64,000 bases of DNA from CADEDV01 sp964596345 (GTDB lineage: Bacteria; Bacteroidota; Bacteroidia; Chitinophagales; Chitinophagaceae): assembly GCA_964596345.1 (NCBI GenBank), contig CAZQSZ010000007.1, positions 186,001 to 250,000 on the forward strand. The letters are read 5' to 3'. The notes beneath the pieces were generated by a model. That model did not search any database and was not told the DNA's origin. It was given only the letters and a program-made list of their open reading frames with translations. The translations under genes were made by a program, and so were the position numbers. This document shows, piece after piece, positions 50,365 to 58,036 of this stretch. Numbering within the stretch: the first letter of the stretch is position 1; each line of letters opens with the position of its first letter.

Positions 50365-53301
50365 ATGAGAAAAAGCTACCGCTTTTTAGCTGCCCTGATG
50401 ATGGCTGTCCTCTTTTCGCTTGCTGCCCATGCCCAAACAGTTACCGTATCAGGCACTGTCCGTAATAGCATTTCCAAAGATGCAGTTCCTGCCGTATCTG
50501 TTATGATTAAAGGAACGAGCCAGGGTACATTCACCAATTCGGATGGTGAATTCAGCCTGAATGTTGCCAAACTTCCCATTGTACTTATTTTCAGCTCGGT
50601 CAACTATGACAGTTATGAAGTAACTGTCAGTGATGCGACCGCCAAACTCGAAGTTGATTTTAAACCTAATACAACGCTTGGACAAGAGGTGGTGGTTTCG
50701 GCCAGCCGTGTTCCCCAGCGTATTTTGGAAGCACCGGTAACTATCGAAAGAATGAGTGGTGCTAACCTGCGCAATATTGCTGCTCCCAGTTATTATGAAG
50801 CGATCACCAACCTGAAAGGGGTGGATATGCATACGGCCAGTCTTACTTTCCGTACCGTTACCACCCGTGGTTTTGTAAGCAGTGGTAACACCCGTTTGAA
50901 CCAACTGATCGACGGAATGGATAACCAGGCACCTGGTTTGAACTTTTCTGTTGGTAGTATCGTTGGTTTAACAGAGCTGGATGTTGATAATATTGAAATG
51001 CTGTCAGGTGCCTCTTCTGCACTCTATGGTTCCGGTGGTATGAATGGTACCATCCTGATCAACAGCAAAAATCCTTTCAAATACAAAGGACTTAGTGTAA
51101 ACGTAAAGCAGGGTATCATGCATGTGGACGGCAAGCAGCGGAAAGCAGCTCCTTATTCTGACTGGAGTTTCCGTTGGGCCAATACAATAGGAAAGAGCAA
51201 AAAATTCGCTATCAAACTGGCGGGTCAGCTGACAAGAGGAAGCGACTGGCAGGCGGATGATTTCAGGAATAAATCACAGGTTGGTGTGCTGAGTAAAGTG
51301 GTGGGTGGTAATCGTACGAATGACCCCAACTACAATGGTATTAATGTATATGGTGATGAAGCCAGCACTACCATGGCAGGTTTCTCACAAGTGGTAATGG
51401 CGCAGGTAAGAGCAGGTCTCTTACAGGCAACTGGTGGTACGGTTGATATTGCTGCTATTGCCAATAACTATTTTACCGCAATCGGCAATCCAACCTATCC
51501 TACCAATGCACAGATCGCCGGATTTGTTGGGTTATTCCCTCCCGGAGCTGCACAGACTGCTGCCCAGCAATTTGCTCCCTTCTATGTGGGTACCCGTAAT
51601 AACTACTTCGGTTCACAAAGTGTTTCAAGAACCGGGTATGAAGAAAAAACATTAGTTGATTACAATACGATCAATGCCAAATTCACCGGTGCTCTTCATT
51701 ACAAGATCACGGAGAATATTGAAGCTTCTCTTAATTCCTACTTCGGTACCGGTACTACTGTTTATACAGGTGCTGACCGTTATTCCCTGCGCAACCTGAA
51801 AATTGCACAACATAAACTGGAAGTACGGGCTAAGAACTGGTTTGTCCGTGCTTATACCACCCAGGAAAATGCAGGTGAATCTTATAACAGCACTGCATTG
51901 GGTGTTTACGTTAACAGCTTATGGAAACCCAATGCTACCTGGTTCTCCCAGTATGTTGGAACATTTGCTGAAACAAGAAGACAGGCTGGTGGTGCTATCA
52001 GTGATGCACAAATTCACTTGTCTGCCCGTGCTGCTGCTGATGTTGGCCGCTTGCTTCCCGGTACTGCAGCTTTTGAGGCTGCTGCCAAAGCAGGACGCAG
52101 CACCCCTATTAAAAACGGTGGTGCCTTATTCCTCGATAAATCTGACCTCTGGGCTGGTGAAGCACAGGTGAATGTATCGGATGCCCTCGGCTTCTCTGAT
52201 AAAGTGGAAGTAATGGCCGGTGTGCAGTGGAAACAGTGGGTAATGAATTCCCAGGGAACTTTGTTTGCTGATACTACTGGTCCTATTAAAATCAACGAGA
52301 CCGGCGGTTACCTGCAACTCCGCAAAAAATTACTCAATGATGTACTGACACTGACCGGTGCCATCCGTTATGATAAACAAACCAATTTTGATGGCCGCTG
52401 GACGCCCCGTATCACCGCTGTGATCAAAGTGGCGAAGGATAACAATATCCGTTTGTCTTTCCAGACAGCATATCGTTTCCCTACCAACCAGAACCAATAT
52501 ATCAACCTGGTTACCGGTGCCGGTGTGCTGATCGGTTGTTTACCTGAGTTCCAGTCTTATTATGGCCTGAACTCAACCAACAACCCTGCTTATACTGCAG
52601 AGAGTATTATTGCTGCAAGGGCTACACTGGATGTAACCAAACTTGTAAGATCAACCTTTACCCCGGTGAAACCTGAAACCGTAAGTTCTTACGAGATCGG
52701 TTACAAAGGTCTTTTAGGCAAGAAACTGTTAGTTGATGCGTATGCTTACTACAGCCAGTACAAAGACTTTTTGGCTACCATTGGTGTAGGTCAGTCTAAC
52801 CAGTTTGCAGCACCTTCTCCGGCTCACCTGTTATCTTCCTTTACGACTACCAACTTCTCCTATATCCAAAACACAACTGGTGTGGTGAAAGCTATGGGTT
52901 GGGGTATTGGTTTGGAATACCAGCTTATTAAGAATTATACCATCTATGGTAACGTATTCTCTGATGACCTGCGTGATGCACCGACCGACCTGGTTACTTT
53001 CTTCAATGCACCAAAGTACAGGGTGAACGTGGGTCTGCGTAATGATAATGTGTACAAAAACATTGGTTTCAATATCGTGGCCAAATGGCAGGACAATAAC
53101 TACTACGAAGGCACTTTCGTGAGTGGCACACTGCCTTATTTTACCTGGGTGGATGCACAGGTAAGCTATCGCCCGGCTGGTACCAAGAGCACTTTCCGCA
53201 TCGGCGGCACCAACCTGGGTAATAACTATTACCGCACTGGTTTCGGCAGCCCTGCAGTGGGTGGCTTGTACTACCTGAGCTATGGCTACAATTTATTCTA
53301 A
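50365..53301 (+). CDS. TonB-dependent receptor
   Basis: 978 aa. Signal peptide (about 1-23, ending AHAQ), carboxypeptidase-like regulatory domain (VSGTVRNSISKDAVPAVSVM near 28-47), then a plug domain (LGQEVVVSASRVPQRILEAP near 105-124; ASSALYGSGGMNGTILINSK near 216-235) and a 22-stranded-type barrel ending YYLSYGYNLF. Imports an unknown substrate across the outer membrane with TonB. No SusD-like partner next to it. A strong terminator follows. Confidence 0.93.
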   Translation: MRKSYRFLAALMMAVLFSLAAHAQTVTVSGTVRNSISKDAVPAVSVMIKGTSQGTFTNSDGEFSLNVAKLPIVLIFSSVNYDSYEVTVSDATAKLEVDFKPNTTLGQEVVVSASRVPQRILEAPVTIERMSGANLRNIAAPSYYEAITNLKGVDMHTASLTFRTVTTRGFVSSGNTRLNQLIDGMDNQAPGLNFSVGSIVGLTELDVDNIEMLSGASSALYGSGGMNGTILINSKNPFKYKGLSVNVKQGIMHVDGKQRKAAPYSDWSFRWANTIGKSKKFAIKLAGQLTRGSDWQADDFRNKSQVGVLSKVVGGNRTNDPNYNGINVYGDEASTTMAGFSQVVMAQVRAGLLQATGGTVDIAAIANNYFTAIGNPTYPTNAQIAGFVGLFPPGAAQTAAQQFAPFYVGTRNNYFGSQSVSRTGYEEKTLVDYNTINAKFTGALHYKITENIEASLNSYFGTGTTVYTGADRYSLRNLKIAQHKLEVRAKNWFVRAYTTQENAGESYNSTALGVYVNSLWKPNATWFSQYVGTFAETRRQAGGAISDAQIHLSARAAADVGRLLPGTAAFEAAAKAGRSTPIKNGGALFLDKSDLWAGEAQVNVSDALGFSDKVEVMAGVQWKQWVMNSQGTLFADTTGPIKINETGGYLQLRKKLLNDVLTLTGAIRYDKQTNFDGRWTPRITAVIKVAKDNNIRLSFQTAYRFPTNQNQYINLVTGAGVLIGCLPEFQSYYGLNSTNNPAYTAESIIAARATLDVTKLVRSTFTPVKPETVSSYEIGYKGLLGKKLLVDAYAYYSQYKDFLATIGVGQSNQFAAPSPAHLLSSFTTTNFSYIQNTTGVVKAMGWGIGLEYQLIKNYTIYGNVFSDDLRDAPTDLVTFFNAPKYRVNVGLRNDNVYKNIGFNIVAKWQDNNYYEGTFVSGTLPYFTWVDAQVSYRPAGTKSTFRIGGTNLGNNYYRTGFGSPAVGGLYYLSYGYNLF

Positions 53302-53323
53302 GCAAATTGGGTTTACTAAGTAT

Positions 53324-53357
53324 AAGGCCTCCGTTAAAACGGAGGCCTTCTTTTTTG
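53324..53357 (+). terminator. rho-independent terminator of the TonB receptor gene
   Basis: A perfect 10-bp stem AAGGCCTCCG / CGGAGGCCTT with loop TTAAAA, followed by a T6 run. Its 3' half (GGAGGCCTTCTTTTTTGGG, 53341-53359) is repeated exactly at 54074-54092, on the far side of the RAYT gene. Confidence 0.92.
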
Positions 53358-53369
53358 GGTGGGTGTTTG

Positions 53370-53471
53370 AACAAAAATAAAGCATTCAAGGCCATGGTTC
53401 GTGTCTTCACGAACCATGAAAGAGGGATGCTTGAACAAAAAGAAAGCCCGGTTCCTGTCTTCACGAACCGG
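53370..53471. repeat. Paired REP hairpins left of the RAYT gene
   Basis: Two units, each opening with GAACAAAAA and ending in a hairpin. The first is a perfect 11-bp stem CATGGTTCGTG-tctt-CACGAACCATG (53393-53418). The second is CCGGTTCCTG-tctt-CACGAACCGG (53448-53471) with one mismatch. A mirrored unit with loop GGGA lies right of the gene. Confidence 0.85.
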
Positions 53472-53488
53472 AATTATTAATTTTAGGA

Positions 53489-54043
53489 ATGCCGGACGAT
53501 CCCTTTGCCTATAAGCGAAAATCATACATGGAGATCGGTGAAGTCTTCTTCTGGACTGCCACGATCCATCAATGGCAGCACTTGTTATGGGAAGACAGGT
53601 ACAAGGACGTTATTATCAGTTCACTGGACTATTTAAGCAAAGCCGGGAAAATTGATGTGTATGCATTTGTTATTATGCCGAACCATATTCATTTAATCTG
53701 GAAAACAAATGCATTGAACGGTAAAGAAACAGCGCAAGGTTCCTTTCTCAAGTATACGGCTCATGCATTTGGGAAAATGCTTCGCCAGGATGAGAAACTG
53801 GGTTTATACAAAGTGGAGGCAGCCAATAAAAAGCATGAGTTCTGGCAGCGGGATTCACTGGGCGTACATTTGTACAGCCGGGACGTGGCTTTACAAAAAC
53901 TGAAGTATATTCATAATAACCCGTTGGCGGAACATTGGCAGTTGGCAAAAGATCCGTGTGAGTACAGGTATTCATCAGCGGGGTATTACGAATTGAATGA
54001 AAAGATTTTTTCGTTTTTAAAGGATTTGTGGGAAGTGATTTAG
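53489..54043 (+). CDS. REP-associated tyrosine transposase (RAYT)
   Basis: 184-aa Y1 HUH transposase. HUH motif H66-I-H68 in MPNHIHLIW; catalytic tyrosine Y140 in LKYIHNNPLAEHW; the RAYT tail signature EYRYSSAGYYE follows. RAYTs act on REP hairpins in cis or trans. Here its own GGTTCGTG hairpins flank it on both sides. The gene is intact. Confidence 0.93.
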   Translation: MPDDPFAYKRKSYMEIGEVFFWTATIHQWQHLLWEDRYKDVIISSLDYLSKAGKIDVYAFVIMPNHIHLIWKTNALNGKETAQGSFLKYTAHAFGKMLRQDEKLGLYKVEAANKKHEFWQRDSLGVHLYSRDVALQKLKYIHNNPLAEHWQLAKDPCEYRYSSAGYYELNEKIFSFLKDLWEVI

Positions 54044-54172
54044 GTGGTTCGTGGGGACACGAACCACGGCATAGGAGGCCTTCTTTTTTGGGGAGGGTGG
54101 AGTAAATTGTGGAGTAATGTGGTTGATGTCCGTGAACAAAAAGGAAAACCCGAGGGGATACGAACCACGGCA
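54041..54172. repeat. REP hairpins right of the RAYT gene
   Basis: A perfect 10-bp stem GTGGTTCGTG-ggga-CACGAACCAC at 54044-54067, then the duplicated terminator half at 54074-54092, then a degenerate unit GTGAACAAAAAGG ... ATACGAACCACGG at about 54129-54171. Confidence 0.8.
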
Positions 54173-54204
54173 ATAGATGTTACTTTTCATATAAAATTTA
54201 CACT

Positions 54205-54585
54205 ATGAAACTAGTTGGTATTTTAAAAGAATATGAGCCAGGGTTAATTAAGGTAGGAAAATCACTAACAGAATTCCATAAAGGGCCGAAGGCTAGTGTA
54301 AATAATTTAGATAAAATCATTTATTATTTGGATAGTAATCAATCAATAATCTCCTTTTTACATAACATATTTGTGAATGGCAAGCCTATTGGGTCATTAA
54401 TAATTTATACTGACGGTAAGTGGATATGGCCAAGCTATCTTAAATACTTCTTAAAAGAAGGTTATTTTTCTCTTTTGCCTGATGATTTTATTGGTCACAT
54501 CAAAAAAAATGAATTTAAAGCCCCTTTGATTGGTGAAAATGAAATAAAGGAAGCACAGATGTACTATAAGAATGTATATATATGA
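54205..54585 (+). CDS. small AT-rich accessory protein (cassette gene 1)
   Basis: 126 aa, no signal peptide. No family named. The block IIYTDGKWIWPSYLKYFLKE and the later LLPDDFIGHIKKN recall small immunity-like proteins of Bacteroidota that sit in arrays, but this is a resemblance only. The sequence is clearly more AT-rich than the flanking core genes, suggesting transfer. The structured repeat at 54586 begins one base after its stop codon. Confidence 0.65.
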   Translation: MKLVGILKEYEPGLIKVGKSLTEFHKGPKASVNNLDKIIYYLDSNQSIISFLHNIFVNGKPIGSLIIYTDGKWIWPSYLKYFLKEGYFSLLPDDFIGHIKKNEFKAPLIGENEIKEAQMYYKNVYI

Positions 54586-54769
54586 TTCTTTTTCCTGCCC
54601 AGAATCTTCCGGCAGGGGTAGTAGTAAAAAAAACAGCGGATACTCTGGGAGATAGATGAAGGGGATAAATAAAAAAAGATAACAGAAAAGGGTACAACCA
54701 GGCCCGGAGTATATGGGGAGATTCGGCGCTGAGAAGGGCGGAGAGGGGATGAGACTCCAGGCAGGAAAA
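54586..54769. repeat. Structured ~185-bp interspersed repeat, copy A
   Basis: Near-terminal inverted ends (TTTTTCCTGCCC against CTTTTCCTGCC in reverse). Internal 10-bp stem ATACTCTGGG (54640-54649) with CCCGGAGTAT (54703-54712), one G-T pair. Aligns over its whole length with copy B at 55505-55690. Lies directly after cassette gene 1. Confidence 0.85.
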
Positions 54770-54839
54770 GGATAGAAACAGTTGCTAAACAATTGGGGTC
54801 TGGTAATGTTGAAATAACTAAAGAGAAATAGATTTTTAT

Positions 54840-55286
54840 ATGTTTATATTTATTGCATTTATTCTTTTTTTTTATGTTCATTTTTTTTGGAGTCAAAAAA
54901 TATATTCTCGGAATTATTTTTTTATTTTTTTAATTATCTCATTAATTATTCCATTCGTTTCTTTTGTGAAAATGACTGAGAAGGATCAATGGTTTAAAGA
55001 AATGACGCTGACATTAATCAGTTTGTTTCATCTCATTCTTCTTTTAATTGTCAAAATCTTTTATAAACTCATTAACGATTTTCTGGTTAGGAAGAATTTA
55101 CTTAAGCGAATATATTTAGGTAAACAGTTTACATATGTTCAATGGGATAGCGAGGTAACTGAAATCGAGGACTGGTGGGATAATCAGATTGCAACAAAAC
55201 CCTCATGGTTGGATTATTTTATTACCTATTGTTTATTATTTTTTCCACTTTTAATAGCAGTAGTACTTAAAAAGTGGATTTTGTAA
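54840..55286 (+). CDS. AT-rich membrane protein (cassette gene 2)
   Basis: 148 aa with helices near 1-17, 24-44, 56-78 and 125-145; a soluble loop with TYVQWDSEVTEIEDWWDNQ (about 98-116) is between the last two. No family recognised. Very AT-rich, unlike the neighbouring core genes. A degenerate copy of the structured repeat begins immediately after its stop. Confidence 0.65.
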   Translation: MFIFIAFILFFYVHFFWSQKIYSRNYFFIFLIISLIIPFVSFVKMTEKDQWFKEMTLTLISLFHLILLLIVKIFYKLINDFLVRKNLLKRIYLGKQFTYVQWDSEVTEIEDWWDNQIATKPSWLDYFITYCLLFFPLLIAVVLKKWIL

Positions 55287-55450
55287 TGCTTTTTCCCTGC
55301 CCTATACTCTACTTCCCAGCTTTGATCAACGCCAAAGAAAAACCGGTTGAGACTATAGGAGATAGATGAGCAGAGTAAGTAAAATAGGTGGTGACAGCCA
55401 AAAGATACCTGAAAAGAAGAGATGTATCTTATAACAGGCATTGAAGCAGA
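55287..55450. repeat. Degenerate structured repeat, copy C
   Basis: The left end (CTTTTTCCCTGCCC) and the block GAGATAGATGA ... AAGTAAAATA align with copies A and B; TATAACAGGCATTGAAGC aligns with part of the right half. The right inverted end is missing and the central stem is lost. Between here and copy B (to 55504) there is no gene. The whole gene-free stretch from 55287 to 55709 (423 bp) is repeat material. Confidence 0.6.
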
Positions 55451-55504
55451 GCGAAATAAGAAAAGTTAATACGGCAAGTAGTTCTGTTGTTTTTGAAATA
55501 AAAG

Positions 55505-55690
55505 TTCTTTTTCCTGCCCAGCGTCTCCCGCAGGGGTTGGTGGTAAAGGAAAACCAGCGGGGACTCTGGGGATAGATGAAGGGGATAAATAAAATACGAT
55601 AACAGAAAAGGGTATAACCAGGCCCGGAGTCCATGGGGAGATTCGGCGCTGAGAAGTGCGGAGAGGGGATGAGACTCCGGGCAGGAAAAA
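55505..55690. repeat. Structured ~185-bp interspersed repeat, copy B
   Basis: 20-bp terminal inverted repeats TTTTTCCTGCCCAGCGTCTC (55508-55527) and the reverse of 55671-55690, matching at 18 of 20 positions. Inner stem GGACTCTGGG (55561-55570) with CCCGGAGTCC (55623-55632). A second short stem CAGCG/CGCTG encloses it. The two outer base pairs of the inner stem differ from copy A on both sides, keeping pairing. Confidence 0.88.
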
Positions 55691-55709
55691 TGTCTACTTA
55701 TCTTTACTT

Positions 55710-56375
55710 ATGAATAGATTTTTTCAGATAATACTAGTGCTATTTCTTTGTTCATGCGCAAATAAGAACGAGTCAGAAGATGTAGTACGCAGGGTTTTGG
55801 ATTATGAAGAGAAAGGAGAGTTTAATCAAGCATTAAAATTAATTAATGAAGCCGTGCGAATGGATTCCCTAGCTCCAACTCACTTTATTATTAGAGGCAA
55901 CATTTACTTGGACTTATACGACACTAATTCTGCTTTTACCGATTTTACTAAGGCAATTTATTTGGAACCTCAAAATACATCGGCACTCTTTCACAAGGGA
56001 CTAGTGTTTTCAATGAAGGCAAAAGAAGACTCTGCGGTGTTTTATTACAATTTGGCTTTAAATACCAAGGAAAGTGGAGGTTTTTTGGTTAGAAAAGTTC
56101 ACGAGAATAATGTTGAACAACCATACGATGTTTCAATTGAGATAATTCGCTATTACAGAGCGATGTCGTATGTGGCATTACAATCTTACGGACTTGCTTT
56201 AAGTGATTTGTATTATTCATTAGAGTATCAATATGAAGAAGCCGAATGTCAGTACTATATTGGTACTATACTTATTAAGCAAGGGAATCGCTTAACAGGC
56301 TGCGATTATCTCAAGAAGTCTGTAGCAAATGGATTAAAAGATGGCGAAAAATACTTGAGTAAGTATTGCAAGTGA
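55710..56375 (+). CDS. TPR-containing lipoprotein (cassette gene 3)
   Basis: 221 aa from the ATG at 55710; a longer frame from 55656 would start inside the repeat. The lipobox LFLCSC gives a modified Cys near 14. TPR-like units run through the mature part (FNQALKLINEAVRMDSLAPT; SAFTDFTKAIYLEPQNTSAL; GLALSDLYYSLEYQYEEAEC). Probably a periplasmic or surface adaptor. AT-rich, like the other two cassette genes. A weak left-end remnant of the repeat (TTCTTTTCCTTACC) follows the stop at about 56380. Confidence 0.75.
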   Translation: MNRFFQIILVLFLCSCANKNESEDVVRRVLDYEEKGEFNQALKLINEAVRMDSLAPTHFIIRGNIYLDLYDTNSAFTDFTKAIYLEPQNTSALFHKGLVFSMKAKEDSAVFYYNLALNTKESGGFLVRKVHENNVEQPYDVSIEIIRYYRAMSYVALQSYGLALSDLYYSLEYQYEEAECQYYIGTILIKQGNRLTGCDYLKKSVANGLKDGEKYLSKYCK

Positions 56376-56431
56376 TAAATTCTTTTCCTTACCATTGGTT
56401 GGTGCTTATAAGCAAAAGAAGATCCCTATTC

Positions 56432-57385
56432 TTACCCCAGCGTCTTCATCACCTGGCCAATCCGGTAACCATTATGATAGACCTGCATGGTGTAATCACC
56501 CTTTTTGTAATGTTCCGGTGTGAGTGAGAACAGCATTTGTTTCTGTTCGCCTTTTTCATAATCAAATTTGATCTTCAGGGTGTATTCCCGTTTGCCTTCT
56601 CCTTTGGTGTCCATAGTGCGGGATTCCCAGACCGGGCTTTGCAGCACTTCACCATCCGGGCCGGTAATGATCACATAGACCTCGGCATTGCTATACTGGT
56701 TCACATTATTCTGCAATAAAAAAGAGAGAACGAATTTTTCGGCTTTTTTAGCCTGCGTGGTTTCGATTTCTTTCCCGCTTTTCACGGCCATCGCAGTCAG
56801 CCGCAGTTCAGAAGCCACAAATACGGAAGCCAGGTTGATCTTTTCCCGCAGGGCCCTGTTCTCTTCATCCACTTTGGCCATATTCTGTTGCAGGCTGCTC
56901 ATATTCCCGTTCAGTTGTTCCATCAGTCCCGTCAGTCTTTTCTTTTCGTCTTCCATGGAATTGTTCTTCGACCGCAGCTCATCCACGAGCAATTGCAGTT
57001 CACTTATTTTGAGCCGGGCCAAGGTCAGTTCTTCTTTGGTCACACCCCGTTTGCCGAGTATTGCATTGATCTCGCTGCGCAGGTTTTTGATCTGGGCCAT
57101 TTTAGCGCCGAGTTCAGTTTGCAGGGAGCTCACATTGCTGCTGGCGGAATCTAGTTTGAGGTCCAGGTCAGTGATGGTAACCGCATATATCTTTTGAAGG
57201 GAATCCTTCACGGCTTCTGCCACGGCAATGGAATCTTTGATATAGACCTCTGTTCTCCGTTTGCTGTATTGGGTCTTGTCATAGAGGTGATAGACCCAGG
57301 TAAAAACAAGGCCGGTGGACAGCAATACCAGTAACAACGACTTCATATCTCTCATCGGGTTTCCCTCGTTGGTTTTAGCGTTCAA
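56432..57385 (-). CDS. membrane-anchored coiled-coil protein
   Basis: 317 aa. A single transmembrane helix near 16-33 is followed by a long coiled coil (about 60-190; EIN/ELR/EKK-rich heptads) and a C-terminal beta domain (FVLSFLLQNNVNQYSNAEVY, then SPVWESRTMDTKGEGKREYT). Start could be ATG 57385 or 57355 (MRDMKSLL). Unknown function; such proteins may scaffold envelope complexes. Confidence 0.75.
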   Translation of the reverse strand: MNAKTNEGNPMRDMKSLLLVLLSTGLVFTWVYHLYDKTQYSKRRTEVYIKDSIAVAEAVKDSLQKIYAVTITDLDLKLDSASSNVSSLQTELGAKMAQIKNLRSEINAILGKRGVTKEELTLARLKISELQLLVDELRSKNNSMEDEKKRLTGLMEQLNGNMSSLQQNMAKVDEENRALREKINLASVFVASELRLTAMAVKSGKEIETTQAKKAEKFVLSFLLQNNVNQYSNAEVYVIITGPDGEVLQSPVWESRTMDTKGEGKREYTLKIKFDYEKGEQKQMLFSLTPEHYKKGDYTMQVYHNGYRIGQVMKTLG

Positions 57386-57528
57386 ACTAAGGATTATCTG
57401 CCGTTGACGCTTAAAAAAGAGTCCACAATGTGGAAAACCGGTGAACAGTGAGGACGGAGGAGGCCTGTAAAATAGCAGCCCTGCCAGTAAGTAATCTACC
57501 GGCAGGCCGCTTGCAGAGGATCATCAGG

Positions 57529-57708
57529 CTATACGCCGGCTTTCTTCAATATGGATTCCAGGGGACAGAATTTGGTAAAGGAGGATTGAAGCAGGTTCAA
57601 CCCCACAAAGGCGCCGAGTAAGAGCCAGTTGGTATGGACAAAATATGCCAGTGCAATACTGGTCAATACCAACGTGCCTGCCACGGCCCGGATTATTCTT
57701 TCTCTCAT
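57529..57708 (-). CDS. DUF2892/YgaP-like small membrane protein
   Basis: 59 aa, read by hand on the minus strand from the ATG at 57708. Two helices (about 7-22 and 25-42) with the DUF2892 pattern NWLLLGAFVGLNLLQSSFTK and a CPLE segment near the C-terminus. It lies 10 bp after the PII-like gene and belongs with the efflux operon. DUF2892 domains are often fused to rhodaneses; here it stands alone. Confidence 0.8.
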   Translation of the reverse strand: MRERIIRAVAGTLVLTSIALAYFVHTNWLLLGAFVGLNLLQSSFTKFCPLESILKKAGV

Positions 57709-57718
57709 GTGTTTTATT

Positions 57719-58033
57719 TTATGGTAAATAATTAGAGTCTTCCACCGGCAGGATAAAAGCCCGGATAGGAAACCGGTTACCGGCTTCTTCGTTATAGGTT
57801 TTTATCAGCCGCATGGCTTCAGCCGCCGTATCCCCGCTGGTAAAGCTGAACAGGATGAGTGAATCATATTCACCGTCTTTGTTGCCAAACCAGTCGTCCA
57901 GCAGGTTCATATCATGTTCATCCTTTACACCGGTGGTTTCACTCACACTGAAGACTTTGACCCTGGCTTCATGAAAGATCTTCATCACATCGGTTTTAAA
58001 ATCCTGCAGGCAGGTTACAAAAAGTAGTTTCAT
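57719..58033 (-). CDS. small PII-like protein associated with an RND pump
   Basis: 104 aa. The N-terminal KLLFVTCLQDFKTDVMKIF and the later GEYDSLILFSFTSGDTAAEA fit a ferredoxin-like PII-type fold. By analogy with DUF3240 proteins that accompany Cus/Czc-type pumps in proteobacteria it may sense a ligand for the pump; that is inference. It follows the pump gene by 3 bp. Confidence 0.6.
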   Translation of the reverse strand: MKLLFVTCLQDFKTDVMKIFHEARVKVFSVSETTGVKDEHDMNLLDDWFGNKDGEYDSLILFSFTSGDTAAEAMRLIKTYNEEAGNRFPIRAFILPVEDSNYLP

Positions 58034-58036
58034 ATA

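Noticed and set aside
53370..54172. CRISPR array
   Set aside because: Hairpin repeats are few, differ in sequence and face both directions. There are no regular spacers and no cas genes.
54586..55690. Integron attC sites and a chromosomal integron
   Set aside because: The layout resembles cassettes, but I see no GTTRRRY / RYYYAAC core pair at the repeat ends, and no tyrosine integrase gene in the window.
54205..56375. Polymorphic toxin with immunity genes
   Set aside because: Only small candidate immunity-like products are present. No long secreted toxin, Rhs or T6SS/T9SS effector gene lies nearby.
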